A stretch of DNA of 37,854 bases, taken from NCBI GenBank assembly GCA_030038215.1, contig JASHPI010000220.1, positions 1 through 37,854 of the forward strand. Reading direction: 5' to 3'. Below are positions 1 through 6,958 of the stretch, one piece after another (positions within the stretch are counted from its first letter, which is position 1; every line of letters starts with the position of its first letter). The notes below the pieces were generated by a model that worked only from the letters and a program-made list of their open reading frames with translations, searched no databases and had not been told where the DNA came from. Both the position numbers and the translations under genes were made by a program. The DNA is from Vulcanimicrobiota bacterium. Its GTDB lineage: Bacteria > Vulcanimicrobiota > Vulcanimicrobiia > Vulcanimicrobiales > Vulcanimicrobiaceae.

Positions 1-1193
1 GCTTCGTAGGCGACGCGCTCGTGTGCGGCGTGCTGGTCGATGAGAATCAGCGCATCGCCGTCGCTAGCAAGGATGAAGGTATTCGCAAGCTGCGCCAGCA
101 CCCGCAGCCCGCGAGACGCCGTCTCGGCGTCACCGGGAGCCGCTCCGAAGAGCGAGATGGCTGCCGCACCACCGGCAATGTCACGAACGCGCGCCGCGGC
201 GTGATCGTTCAGCGTGGCTGCGATCGCGCGGCGAACTGCGTCGAAGACTTGGTTGCCGTAGCGCAGACGGACGTCGCTCTTGGTGGGATGCACGTTCGGG
301 TCGACTTGCTCCGCCGGCAGGTCGAGAAAAATCGCACCGTACGGATGGCGCCCGATCATCGCGAAGGTCGAGTATCCGCTCGTCCACGCGCCGGCCAGCA
401 GCGCGCTGCGCAGCAGCCGGCCGTTCACGAAGAGCATCTGCATGCGCCGGTCGGAACGATCGTGCCCCGGGGCGCTGATGAAGCCGCGCAGTTCGCCATC
501 AAGCACGCGCCCTGGCGCAACATTGAGGGCCAAAAGCCGCGCGGCCGCGTCGCGCCCAAAGACCATCGCAAGCCGCTCGCGTACCTCATCGCTGGCCGGC
601 ATCGCCCAGACCTCCTTGCCGTCATGGCGTAGCGCGAACGATATCTGCGGATAGGCAAGCGCGAAACTCGAAAGCCAGGACGAGATGCGATTGAACTCGG
701 CGCTCGGCGAGCGCAGGTACTCGCGCCGCACCGGTACGTTTTCAAACAGCGCCGCGGCGCTCACGCGCGTTCCTTCCGGCGCGGCCGCCGGCTCGACGGG
801 TCCGATCCGCTCGGCATGCGCCGTGACGCGCCGGCCGATCGGTGCGTGCGGCTCGCGTGAAACGATTTCAAGCTGCGAGACCGCCGCGATCGACGCCAAA
901 CCCTCACCGCGAAAACCAAGCGTGGCGATCGACTCCAGATCCGCGGCGGCAATCAACTTGCTCGTCGCGTGGCGTCGCGCCGCCAAGTGCAGCTCCCCGG
1001 CCGAAATTCCCGCACCGTCGTCGACAACCTCGACCAAATCAAGTCCACCGCGCCGCAGGTTGACGCTGATGCGGGTTGCACCCGCGTCGACCGCGTTCTC
1101 AACCAACTCCTTGACGACCGAGGCGGGCCGATCGATGATCTCGCCGGCGGCGATCTGGCCGATCGTTACCGCGTCAAGTTCGCGAATGCTCAC
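1..1193 (-). CDS. mutL: DNA mismatch repair protein MutL (3' end cut by window edge)
   Basis: This is the GHKL ATPase that links MutS mismatch recognition to strand incision. I translated the minus strand from a GTG at 1193; the frame stays open to the left edge (397 codons), so the ORF track omits it. Visible motifs in order are KELVENAVDAGAT (ATPase motif I), VVDDGAGIS (motif II), RHATSKL, GFRGEGLASI (usually GFRGEALASI) and DPNVHPTKSDVRL (end of the transducer domain). The start of the C-terminal domain, LILIDQHAAHERVAYE, lies right at the edge. That last stretch fits the DQHA(X)2E(X)4E metal-binding motif of endonuclease-type MutL, so this should be a nicking MutL rather than a MutH-dependent one. 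The ribosome binding site is weak. The gene follows the NicO-like gene by 65 nt on the same strand and is separated from mutS by about 9.7 kb of metal-transport and envelope genes. Confidence 0.96.
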   Translation of the reverse strand, partial: MSIRELDAVTIGQIAAGEIIDRPASVVKELVENAVDAGATRISVNLRRGGLDLVEVVDDGAGISAGELHLAARRHATSKLIAAADLESIATLGFRGEGLASIAAVSQLEIVSREPHAPIGRRVTAHAERIGPVEPAAAPEGTRVSAAALFENVPVRREYLRSPSAEFNRISSWLSSFALAYPQISFALRHDGKEVWAMPASDEVRERLAMVFGRDAAARLLALNVAPGRVLDGELRGFISAPGHDRSDRRMQMLFVNGRLLRSALLAGAWTSGYSTFAMIGRHPYGAIFLDLPAEQVDPNVHPTKSDVRLRYGNQVFDAVRRAIAATLNDHAAARVRDIAGGAAAISLFGAAPGDAETASRGLRVLAQLANTFILASDGDALILIDQHAAHERVAYE

Positions 1194-1258
1194 GAAGCGA
1201 GGAAGTTGACGCCCTGAAGCCTGAGTCCTGGCGCGCGGTTTCGCGCACGAACCAGAGT

Positions 1259-1885
1259 TTAGGCGAGCGGCCAAACCAGAAAGACGATGCCGACGGCAGC
1301 AATCACGGCTCCGCTCAATACCTCGCCGTAACGCTCCAGCGGTCCGATCGACACGGATTCTAAGACGGCGTGGGACGAGACGCAGAGTATAACGTACGTC
1401 GAAATCGTCGCGATCGCAAAGCATGCTGCCATCACGGCTAAGAGCGTCGCGCCGAATCGGCCGGCGGCAAAGAAGGCCGGCATGCCTTCGAGCATCGGCG
1501 ACGAGCCGAGGATGAACAGCAACGGCGTTCGAGCCTTCCGCGTTCCTGCGGATTGTAGACGCCTCTCGCTCCGTAACTCGGGCATCGAGGCGATCATCAT
1601 CCACAAACCAAAGGCGATCAGCCCGGCACTCGACAGGATCGACACCGCATTGCCGAACCGTAACGCCAGCGCCAGCCCGGCGAGCCAAACGATCGCTCCG
1701 ATCCCCAGGGTTGAGAGCGTGTGACCCAGGCCGGCAATCGAGGCGGCGCGGGCCGTTTGCAGGCGCGACCAGCGTGCGCCACGCGCCACCACCGCGATCG
1801 GCACCCAGTGATCCGGCACCAGCGTGTGCAGAACACCGACGGCGATCACGCCTACGATCAGGAACAGCTCCGGCCCGGAGCTCAT
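1259..1885 (-). CDS. NicO/LysE-superfamily membrane transporter, probable metal exporter
   Basis: This is a 208-aa hydrophobic protein with about six membrane segments. The ORF track extends it to 305 aa, but the added N-terminus is a shadow of the upstream regulator. The ATG at 1885 overlaps that regulator's TGA as ATGA and gives a membrane-type N-terminus. The motif GVLHTLVPDHWVPIAV in the first segment resembles the His-containing GxxHxLxPDH signature of NicO/RcnA/UreH-like nickel-cobalt transporters in the LysE superfamily. A second small-residue motif, LFILGSSPMLEGMPAF, sits in the middle helix. The His-rich cytoplasmic loop typical of E. coli RcnA is absent. Translational coupling to an RcnR-like sensor suggests efflux of Ni2+/Co2+ or another divalent ion, which is inference. 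A general TauE/DsbD-like annotation is the main alternative. Confidence 0.7.
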   Translation of the reverse strand: MSSGPELFLIVGVIAVGVLHTLVPDHWVPIAVVARGARWSRLQTARAASIAGLGHTLSTLGIGAIVWLAGLALALRFGNAVSILSSAGLIAFGLWMMIASMPELRSERRLQSAGTRKARTPLLFILGSSPMLEGMPAFFAAGRFGATLLAVMAACFAIATISTYVILCVSSHAVLESVSIGPLERYGEVLSGAVIAAVGIVFLVWPLA

Positions 1886-2151
1886 CGCAAGTAGGTCTTT
1901 ACCACGTCGATGAGCTCTTGGGCCGCGCTCACGGTGGCGCGGGCTTTCGATGTGAGCACATGCGTCTTGACGTGGTCTTCCAGCACCTCGGACATCAGCG
2001 CGTTCATTGCCCCGCGCGCGGCCGCGATACGCTGAAGCACGACGCCGCAGCCGGCCTCGGCCTCCAGCGCGCGCTCCACCGCTTCGATCTGTCCGCGAAT
2101 TCGCCGGACGCGGTTGAGCAGCACCGCCTTGTTTTCGATCGTGTGACTCAT
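1882..2151 (-). CDS. rcnR: RcnR/CsoR/FrmR-family metal-sensing repressor (RcnR-like)
   Basis: This 89-aa all-helical repressor belongs to the DUF156 (CsoR/RcnR/FrmR) family, members of which derepress an adjacent exporter when metal or aldehyde binds. The start is the ATG at 2151, giving MSHTIENKAVLL; the 182-aa track ORF adds untranslated leader. The residues match the RcnR Ni/Co site: His3, Cys35 (EAGCGVVLQ), His60 and His64 (LEDHVKTHVL). CsoR copper sensors use a Cys-His-Cys set instead, and FrmR usually has Pro2 and lacks His3, so RcnR is the better call. DNA-contacting basic residues sit in RVRRIRGQ (14-21). The stop overlaps the transporter start. A CsoR-type operator and a plausible promoter lie just upstream, so autoregulation is likely. 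An FrmR-like aldehyde sensor remains possible because the two subfamilies are close. Confidence 0.85.
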   Translation of the reverse strand: MSHTIENKAVLLNRVRRIRGQIEAVERALEAEAGCGVVLQRIAAARGAMNALMSEVLEDHVKTHVLTSKARATVSAAQELIDVVKTYLR

Positions 2152-2177
2152 GGAGGTTTCTTCGTCCGGGACCCATG

Positions 2178-2208
2178 ATACCCTATGGGGGTATTGGTAT
2201 CGGTTAAA
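2178..2208 (-). promoter_or_regulatory. CsoR/RcnR-type operator within the rcnR promoter
   Basis: The plus strand reads ATACCCTATGGGGGTAT from 2178, followed by TGGTAT. This is the A/T-flanked inverted C-tract/G-tract form of CsoR/RcnR-family operators. On the minus strand a promoter-like pair surrounds it: TTTAAC (2208-2203) and TAGGGT (2185-2180), 17 nt apart, so the operator covers the spacer and -10. Transcription would begin near 2173, about 22 nt before the rcnR ATG. The operator is seen directly; the promoter assignment is inference. Confidence 0.7.
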
Positions 2209-2225
2209 AATCCGGCGCTGAGGGG

Positions 2226-2254
2226 TTGACCAAAGCCGCGGGCGCGAGTATCCT
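2226..2254 (+). promoter_or_regulatory. Sigma70-like promoter of the M-box operon
   Basis: TTGACC (2226-2231) and TATCCT (2249-2254) are separated by exactly 17 nt. The predicted start near 2261 falls a few bases before the first pairing strand of the M-box aptamer. It runs divergently from the rcnR promoter and does not overlap it. Confidence 0.75.
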
Positions 2255-2265
2255 GTATCCGGATT

Positions 2266-2435
2266 CCTCGTTAGGTGAGGCGTCTGCACGATGAGGTGCC
2301 GCTGCCCGGAAAGGTCGAGAGACCCCAACGGGTAACCAGATCCCGCCGAATCAAGGCGGAATCTAATGCGGCCGGCCTTCGACACCTGAGGGTAACGATG
2401 GCCAAGGCGTGCAGTGCTAAAACTCGACATTGAGG
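2266..2435 (+). ncRNA. M-box (ykoK leader) magnesium riboswitch aptamer
   Basis: The conserved M-box blocks are present in order: CGTTAGGTGAGGC near 2269, then CGCTGCCCGGAAAGGTCGA and GAGACCCCAACGGGTAACC near 2312-2335, and finally CAGTGCTAAAACTC near 2412-2424. The outermost helix can form between CCTC (2266-2269) and GAGG (2432-2435). These blocks match the Bacillus ykoK leader closely. M-box RNAs fold when Mg2+ is plentiful and switch off downstream Mg2+ transport genes. An intrinsic terminator follows 33 nt later, as expected for transcriptional control. The genes downstream, an Nramp homologue and an MgtC homologue, fit the regulon. Confidence 0.95.
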
Positions 2436-2467
2436 GAGATCGCGCGAAAGCTGCGCGGCATTTCTCG

Positions 2468-2508
2468 AACTGTCGGCCTGCGAGGAGCAGCGACAGTTTT
2501 TTATTTGT
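2468..2508 (+). terminator. Riboswitch-controlled intrinsic terminator
   Basis: AACTGTCG (2468-2475) pairs with CGACAGTT (2491-2498). An inner CTGC/GCAG helix closes a GAGGA loop, and the hairpin is followed by a T-rich tract (TTTTTTATTT). Between the aptamer and this hairpin, the stretch 2436-2466 can form another hairpin around CGCGCG and GCGCG that may act as spacer or antiterminator. The order aptamer, terminator, ORF indicates that excess Mg2+ stops transcription before the coding region. Confidence 0.88.
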
Positions 2509-2534
2509 ACGAGAGATGTCGGGAGGTACGTGTC

Positions 2535-2678
2535 ATGAAGAAGATTCTGGTGTTTCTGCACGATTTCGCATTCGGGCGGATTGGGCGCGGGCCGGCATCG
2601 CATGACGACAACCTGCGCGCGAATCGGTTTGCGGATCCGCGCCATGCATTCAGCTATTGGCGCGCTCTGGTCAGTTAG
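2535..2678 (+). CDS. Small 47-aa ORF directly after the riboswitch terminator
   Basis: ATG at 2535 is preceded by a strong GGGAGGT ribosome binding site seven nt upstream, the best one near this operon's 5' end. The product starts MKKILVFLHDFAF and continues with a basic, polar tail containing GRIGRGPASHDDN and ending SYWRALVS. I do not recognise a family. The first 14 residues are moderately hydrophobic but too short for a clear membrane helix. The track ORF of 82 aa starts inside the leader and is not credible. It could be a leader peptide coupling translation to expression of the Mg2+ genes, as small ORFs do in the mgtA/mgtC leaders of enterics, or a small functional protein. The 87 nt that follow hold no obvious terminator. 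Confidence 0.6.
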   Translation: MKKILVFLHDFAFGRIGRGPASHDDNLRANRFADPRHAFSYWRALVS

Positions 2679-2765
2679 CCGAAGGCACGCCCGGCGTCGC
2701 GTGACGAACTAATTGGCGTCGTTCGCCTCCTTCAATCGACCTTAATCTCAGGATAATGAAGGCGC

Positions 2766-4667
2766 ATGCTGTTTGCAGTTGTCCTACTCGCGACACTCCA
2801 ACCCGCTGCGGCGACGACGCCTTCGGCGCTGCCTACCGCTGCGCCGGCGCGGCCGGCGTCACCGGCACCGACCCAAACGCCGTCGCCCGCTCCCACGCCA
2901 CGCTTCGAACTCTCCGGCAGCGGCTCGAACGTCTTCATCAACCAATCGACGGACGGCCCGGGAACGACGCCGCCTGAAGGACCCGGTTTCATACACGGCT
3001 CGCCGATCTCGCCGATGTCTCCGTATGACTGGTTCACGAACGCGCCGATCACCCCGGGCGTCGCCGGCGTCGCGCAATACGAAGTATCGGGCGTCTATCA
3101 CGCGACCGGCTTTGATTTCGCAGCCTCGCTTGGTCTGGGCTTACTGACGGGCAGCACGACCAACGCATTGTACTGGGGCGAACCCTTAATCCCGAACCTG
3201 AACAGTCACGCGCTCTCACGTCTGATCCCGTACGCGATCGTCTTCCCGACCCACGCGGGACAAGACGACGCCAGCGTCGCGAACCTAAGCTTACTCCAAG
3301 CGTCGGTCGCTGCGGCCGACGGCAGCTGGAGGGTCCGTGGCGGCTACTTCGATCTCGAGCAGACCGACCGTTTCGTCTTCGCACCGCCGGCAGTGACCAA
3401 TGCCTCGCCCTCGCTCGGCGTCCAGACTGCGGAAACCCTCGGGCCAGGTATACCATCGATCGACGCCTGGCTTGCGAGCCCTTCGACGTTACCCTTGCTC
3501 GGCGCCGACGGCGTCTGGCATTACGGCAGCGCGACGCTCGAGCTCACCGACGCGCTGTTGCCGTCGCTGGTGAACACAAACGTGCGCCTGACGATGGGAT
3601 CGCTTGTCTTCGATCGCGGCGATTTCGGACGCTTCTCCTTCCAGATCGCGCACCTTTGGACGACCGGTGACCCGATCTCGACGACCAGCTTCTTCGGCGT
3701 CGATCAAAAGATCTACGAGGGGCCGGAGGGGCGCCTCTACACGAGCGTGCTCGCCGATCAAGAGCAGACGATCGGCGGCGCTCGCGCGTTCTTCCATCCC
3801 TTCGCAAAATGGGACGCGCTGGCGGAGCTCGGTCGCGCTTGGTACGATGCCGGCCTCGTCAGCTATCCGGGTACGTCGCGATACGGCAACTTCGAGCACT
3901 TCAGCCTCGCGCGCCATCTCGGCGACGATGTCGCGACGATCGAGTACCATCGATTCGATCCGACCTACGCCACGATGATCCTGCCCTACGGAATACCCGA
4001 GAACGTCTGGAGCGTTGCGTGGTCGTGGCCCGGCGTCTGGCTGAAGTCGAACTATCAACTAGTGGATAACAGCGTGATCGGTGCGAACCGCGCCGGGTAT
4101 CGTTTCAAGTACGATCACAACAACAAGCGGTTGGAGATGCACGTTAGCTACGGTGATTGGAGGCAGCTCGTCCCCGAAACCGAGGCCAATGCCTCGCAAG
4201 CGGGTTTCGTCGACGGCTTCTTCCTCTTGCAGCGCAATGGCTTCGGAACTCTTGGACGGGACCGCCAGATCGGGCTCTACGTCGCGTGCCATCTACAGCG
4301 GGACGATCTCTCCTTCGATGCCGTGAATGACTACCTCAGCCGCCCCGCCGACCCCGGCCAACCGCTCGACCTGGTCAACGATCATCTGCCACAGTTCGTC
4401 GCCACATGGGGCCATCATTTCAGCAACACGTTGCTGGCCATGGGCGGCTACGGCCGGTATCAGGCGATCGGAACCTGGGCGATCACGCCGCTCAACGCGA
4501 TCTACGGCGTTGCCTTTGCCGGCGTACAGTTCGCGACGGGTCCAAAGAGCGCAATTCTGATTCAAGGCCGGCGCTACGCGCTGGTGGGATTTCCATCGAT
4601 GCCCGATGGGCCTCCGCCCACGATGAAGGGAACGGCCTTGATCGTCGACCAGAAATTCAGCATATGA
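2766..4667 (+). CDS. Secreted putative outer-membrane beta-barrel protein of the Mg2+ operon
   Basis: This 633-aa protein has a short hydrophobic N-terminus (MLFAVVLLATLQPAAA) that looks like a signal peptide. A Pro/Ala/Thr-rich linker of about 35 residues follows, then a long region of alternating aromatic and polar residues with Gly-Asn-Asp turns. Examples are FDFAASLGLGLLTG, RLTMGSLVFDRGDFG, YRFKYDHNN and LLAMGGYGRYQAIG. This pattern is typical of outer-membrane barrels, though the last residues (DQKFSI) are not the classic terminal Phe. I cannot name a family. It lies between the M-box and the Nramp gene, and its TGA overlaps the Nramp ATG (ATGA), so it is co-transcribed with the transporters. 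A porin for Mg2+ is a reasonable inference, not shown. The start is the ATG at 2766; a second ATG at 2756 is out of frame. Confidence 0.75.
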   Translation: MLFAVVLLATLQPAAATTPSALPTAAPARPASPAPTQTPSPAPTPRFELSGSGSNVFINQSTDGPGTTPPEGPGFIHGSPISPMSPYDWFTNAPITPGVAGVAQYEVSGVYHATGFDFAASLGLGLLTGSTTNALYWGEPLIPNLNSHALSRLIPYAIVFPTHAGQDDASVANLSLLQASVAAADGSWRVRGGYFDLEQTDRFVFAPPAVTNASPSLGVQTAETLGPGIPSIDAWLASPSTLPLLGADGVWHYGSATLELTDALLPSLVNTNVRLTMGSLVFDRGDFGRFSFQIAHLWTTGDPISTTSFFGVDQKIYEGPEGRLYTSVLADQEQTIGGARAFFHPFAKWDALAELGRAWYDAGLVSYPGTSRYGNFEHFSLARHLGDDVATIEYHRFDPTYATMILPYGIPENVWSVAWSWPGVWLKSNYQLVDNSVIGANRAGYRFKYDHNNKRLEMHVSYGDWRQLVPETEANASQAGFVDGFFLLQRNGFGTLGRDRQIGLYVACHLQRDDLSFDAVNDYLSRPADPGQPLDLVNDHLPQFVATWGHHFSNTLLAMGGYGRYQAIGTWAITPLNAIYGVAFAGVQFATGPKSAILIQGRRYALVGFPSMPDGPPPTMKGTALIVDQKFSI

Positions 4668-6016
4668 CGAGTGGGGAGAAAACTTTGAGCACCGAGACGC
4701 TCCCAGTGGCTGCGCGCCGCGCCCGACCAAACATCTGGCGATCGGTGGTCATGTTCCTGTCGATCGTCGGCCCCGGTATTATTACGGCAAACGCCGACAA
4801 CGACGTGGGCGGGATCTTGACGTACTCGCAAGCCGGAGCGCAGTTCGGGTATTCGCTGCTCTGGCTGCTCGTGCCGATCACCATCGCTTTGGTGGTCGTG
4901 CAGGAGATGTGCGCGCGGATGGGCGCCGTCACCGGCAAGGGGTTGGCGGACCTCATTCGTGAGAACTTCGGCGTCAAGGTGACCTTCTGGTGCCTGCTGC
5001 TCTTTGTGTTCGGGGACATCGGCAACACCGCGACCGAGTTCGCCGGCGTCGCCTCCTCGGCCCCGATCTTCGCCGGATACCTGCATTTTTCGCAGGCCGA
5101 GCTCTTCAAGATCGTGCTGGTCATCTTGTCGGCCGTCTTCGTCTTTACCACCGTGACCCGCGGCACGGCTAAGGCCATCGAGCGTGTCTTCTTCGTCTTC
5201 TGCTTCGTCTACGTCGCTTATGTGATCAGCGCGTTTCTCGTCCGGCCCAACTGGAGCGACGTTCTCCATCAATCGATCGTCCCGCACTGGCAGCCGACGA
5301 AAGCCTACATCATCATGATCATCGCAGTGATCGGGACGACGATCTCGCCGTGGATGCAGTTCTACATCCAGGCAGCCGTAGTCGATAAGGGCGTGCGCAA
5401 GGGCGACTATGCCTTTTCCCGCCTGGACGTCGTAACCGGCGGCATCTGGACCGACGTCATCGCGTACTTCATCATCGTCTCTTGCGCGGCTACGATATAC
5501 ATTCACAACCTCCACGTTCCCGCGGCCCATCAGATCCAAGTCAACGACGTGGGCGACGTTGCCGTAGCGCTAGAGCCGCTTGCCGGCCAGTTCGCGGCCC
5601 TGCTCTTCGCCCTGGGGCTCCTCAACGCGGCCGTCTTTACCGCTTCGATCCTTCCGCTCTCCACCGCGTACTACGTCTGCGAAGCGTTCGGCTTCGAGCG
5701 AGGCGTCGATCACCGCTTCCGCGAGGCGCCGATCTTCTATACCTTCTACCTCGCGCTGATCGTGATCGGCGCCGGTGCCGTGATCGTTCCCGGGGCGCCG
5801 CTGCTGGCAATCATCTTCTACTCGCAAGTGCTCAACGGCGTGCTGCTCCCCATCGTGCTCGTCCTGATGCTTCTGCTGATCAACAATAAGAAGCTGATGG
5901 GCACATGGACGAATAGCGTGCTCTTCAACGTCATCGCCTGGGCGACGGCGATCATCGTCGGTGTTCTCACCTTGGTCTCGACGGCGCAGATCGTCTTCCC
6001 CTCGCTCGGAAGTTAG
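4664..6016 (+). CDS. Nramp-family divalent cation transporter, NRMT-like (probable Mg2+ importer)
   Basis: This 450-aa polytopic inner-membrane protein has the SLC11/Nramp fold. The 536-aa track ORF begins in a shadow frame. The ATG at 4664 overlaps the barrel stop, while a TTG at 4685 has a good GGGGAG site, so the N-terminus is uncertain by seven residues. In TM1 the canonical DPGN is replaced by NDVGG within ITANADNDVGGILTY, keeping the Asp but losing the Asn. In TM6 the canonical MPH is replaced by SPW within GTTISPWMQFYIQ, losing the soft-metal Met. Loss of that Met is expected to reduce selection against Mg2+ and Ca2+, as discussed for Nramp-related magnesium transporters. Control by an M-box and the neighbouring mgtC-like gene support Mg2+ uptake. 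A Mn2+ transporter is the alternative. Confidence 0.9.
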   Translation: MTSGEKTLSTETLPVAARRARPNIWRSVVMFLSIVGPGIITANADNDVGGILTYSQAGAQFGYSLLWLLVPITIALVVVQEMCARMGAVTGKGLADLIRENFGVKVTFWCLLLFVFGDIGNTATEFAGVASSAPIFAGYLHFSQAELFKIVLVILSAVFVFTTVTRGTAKAIERVFFVFCFVYVAYVISAFLVRPNWSDVLHQSIVPHWQPTKAYIIMIIAVIGTTISPWMQFYIQAAVVDKGVRKGDYAFSRLDVVTGGIWTDVIAYFIIVSCAATIYIHNLHVPAAHQIQVNDVGDVAVALEPLAGQFAALLFALGLLNAAVFTASILPLSTAYYVCEAFGFERGVDHRFREAPIFYTFYLALIVIGAGAVIVPGAPLLAIIFYSQVLNGVLLPIVLVLMLLLINNKKLMGTWTNSVLFNVIAWATAIIVGVLTLVSTAQIVFPSLGS

Positions 6017-6031
6017 CGAGGCCCGGCAGCC

Positions 6032-6751
6032 TTGTCAAGTGCCGTCTTCACCGAACGCATTTTGATCGCGCTACTGCTGGGCGTCGTCATCGGAATCGAA
6101 CGGCAGTGGCGTCAACGCATGGCAGGGCTGCGCACCAATGCGCTGGTCGCAGTCGGGGCCGCGCTCTTCGCGTCGATCTCCATCCTGATGGACGCCAAAG
6201 TCAATCCGACGCAAGTGGCGGCTTACGTCGTCTCCGGCATCGGCTTCCTCGCTGGCGCCGTTATCTTCAAGGAAGGCTTGAGCGTGCGCGGCCTCAACAC
6301 GGCCGCGACGCTTTGGGCGACCGCGGCGGTCGGAACGCTCAGCGGCTCCGGCTTCGTCGTGGAAGCTGCGATCGGCGCCGCGGCTATCGTGGGTGCCAAC
6401 GTGCTGCTGCGACCGATCGTGCAGCGCATTAACCGCCAGCCGCTCGACCAGAGCGACCTTTCGCTTCCGTATGATATTTCCGTTACGTGCCACGAAGGGG
6501 ACGAAGAAACATGCCGCGCAAACGTGCTCGCGCAAATCCGCGCCACCGCGCTCATGCTTCGCTCGATAGAGAGTCACAACATCGACGCCGAGCACGTGCA
6601 AGTCAAGGCTCGGGTGGTAACCCAGAGCCGGGCCGACACCAAGCTCGAGCGCATCGTCGGCCGCTTGAGCCTTGATCCGAAGATCGTCGCCGCGAGCTGG
6701 ACGCTCGCCGGCGACGTCGGGGAAGCCACAGAGGCCGAGACCGAGGAATGA
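6032..6751 (+). CDS. mgtC: MgtC/SapB-family membrane protein
   Basis: This 239-aa protein starts at a TTG (6032) with a GAGG about 11 nt upstream, 15 nt after the Nramp stop. Residues 1-135 are the MgtC membrane domain with about five helices. They include the family signature GIERQWRQRMAGLRTNALV (about 21-39), the AYVVSGIGFLAGAVI segment, and GLNTAATLWATAAVG. Residues from about 145 on form a soluble C-terminal domain, probably ACT-like, as in mycobacterial and Salmonella MgtC. MgtC proteins are induced by low Mg2+. They are not Mg2+ transporters in Salmonella but modulate ATP synthase and phosphate or cation balance. As the last gene of the M-box operon it should respond to Mg2+ limitation. 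It converges on the small membrane protein gene with 15 nt between stops and no visible terminator. Confidence 0.93.
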   Translation: MSSAVFTERILIALLLGVVIGIERQWRQRMAGLRTNALVAVGAALFASISILMDAKVNPTQVAAYVVSGIGFLAGAVIFKEGLSVRGLNTAATLWATAAVGTLSGSGFVVEAAIGAAAIVGANVLLRPIVQRINRQPLDQSDLSLPYDISVTCHEGDEETCRANVLAQIRATALMLRSIESHNIDAEHVQVKARVVTQSRADTKLERIVGRLSLDPKIVAASWTLAGDVGEATEAETEE

Positions 6752-6766
6752 CCCCTGCGTACCCGC

Positions 6767-6958
6767 TTATTTCAGCAGCGATTTTACGAACGCGTAGACG
6801 ACCACTCCGACCGCGAGCAGGACGTAGATTCGCAGCGTCCAGAGCAACGTGAGGATGCCCGGACCGAGCTGCCGGCGGGGCAGGGGCGTTTGGAGCGCCG
6901 ACCGGCGCTGATCCGGATCGAGGGCTTCGAGGAGCTGGCGCGGCTGATTCTCACTCAT
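6767..6958 (-). CDS. 63-aa single-pass membrane protein coupled to the second Nramp gene
   Basis: The ATG at 6958 overlaps the TGA of the upstream Nramp gene (ATGA), which marks it as a real, coupled gene. The track shows only a 362-aa shadow-extended version. The product has a polar N-terminus (MSENQPRQLLEALDPDQRR), a Pro-Leu linker, and one membrane helix at about residues 34-58 (ILTLLWTLRIYVLLAVGVVVYAF), ending KSLLK. I know no family for it. Its position suggests a small accessory or stabilising subunit for the adjacent transporter, in the way MntS- or KdpF-like small proteins act on their targets, but that is inference. Confidence 0.72.
   Translation of the reverse strand: MSENQPRQLLEALDPDQRRSALQTPLPRRQLGPGILTLLWTLRIYVLLAVGVVVYAFVKSLLK

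Noticed and set aside
2414-2605. 63-aa ORF starting inside the riboswitch
   Set aside because: It starts within conserved aptamer sequence, runs through the terminator hairpin, and has no ribosome binding site.
4406-4663. N-terminal extension of the first Nramp ORF in the track
   Set aside because: The added sequence is a frame-shifted shadow of the barrel gene; the ATG at 4664 overlaps the barrel stop and starts a normal Nramp N-terminus.
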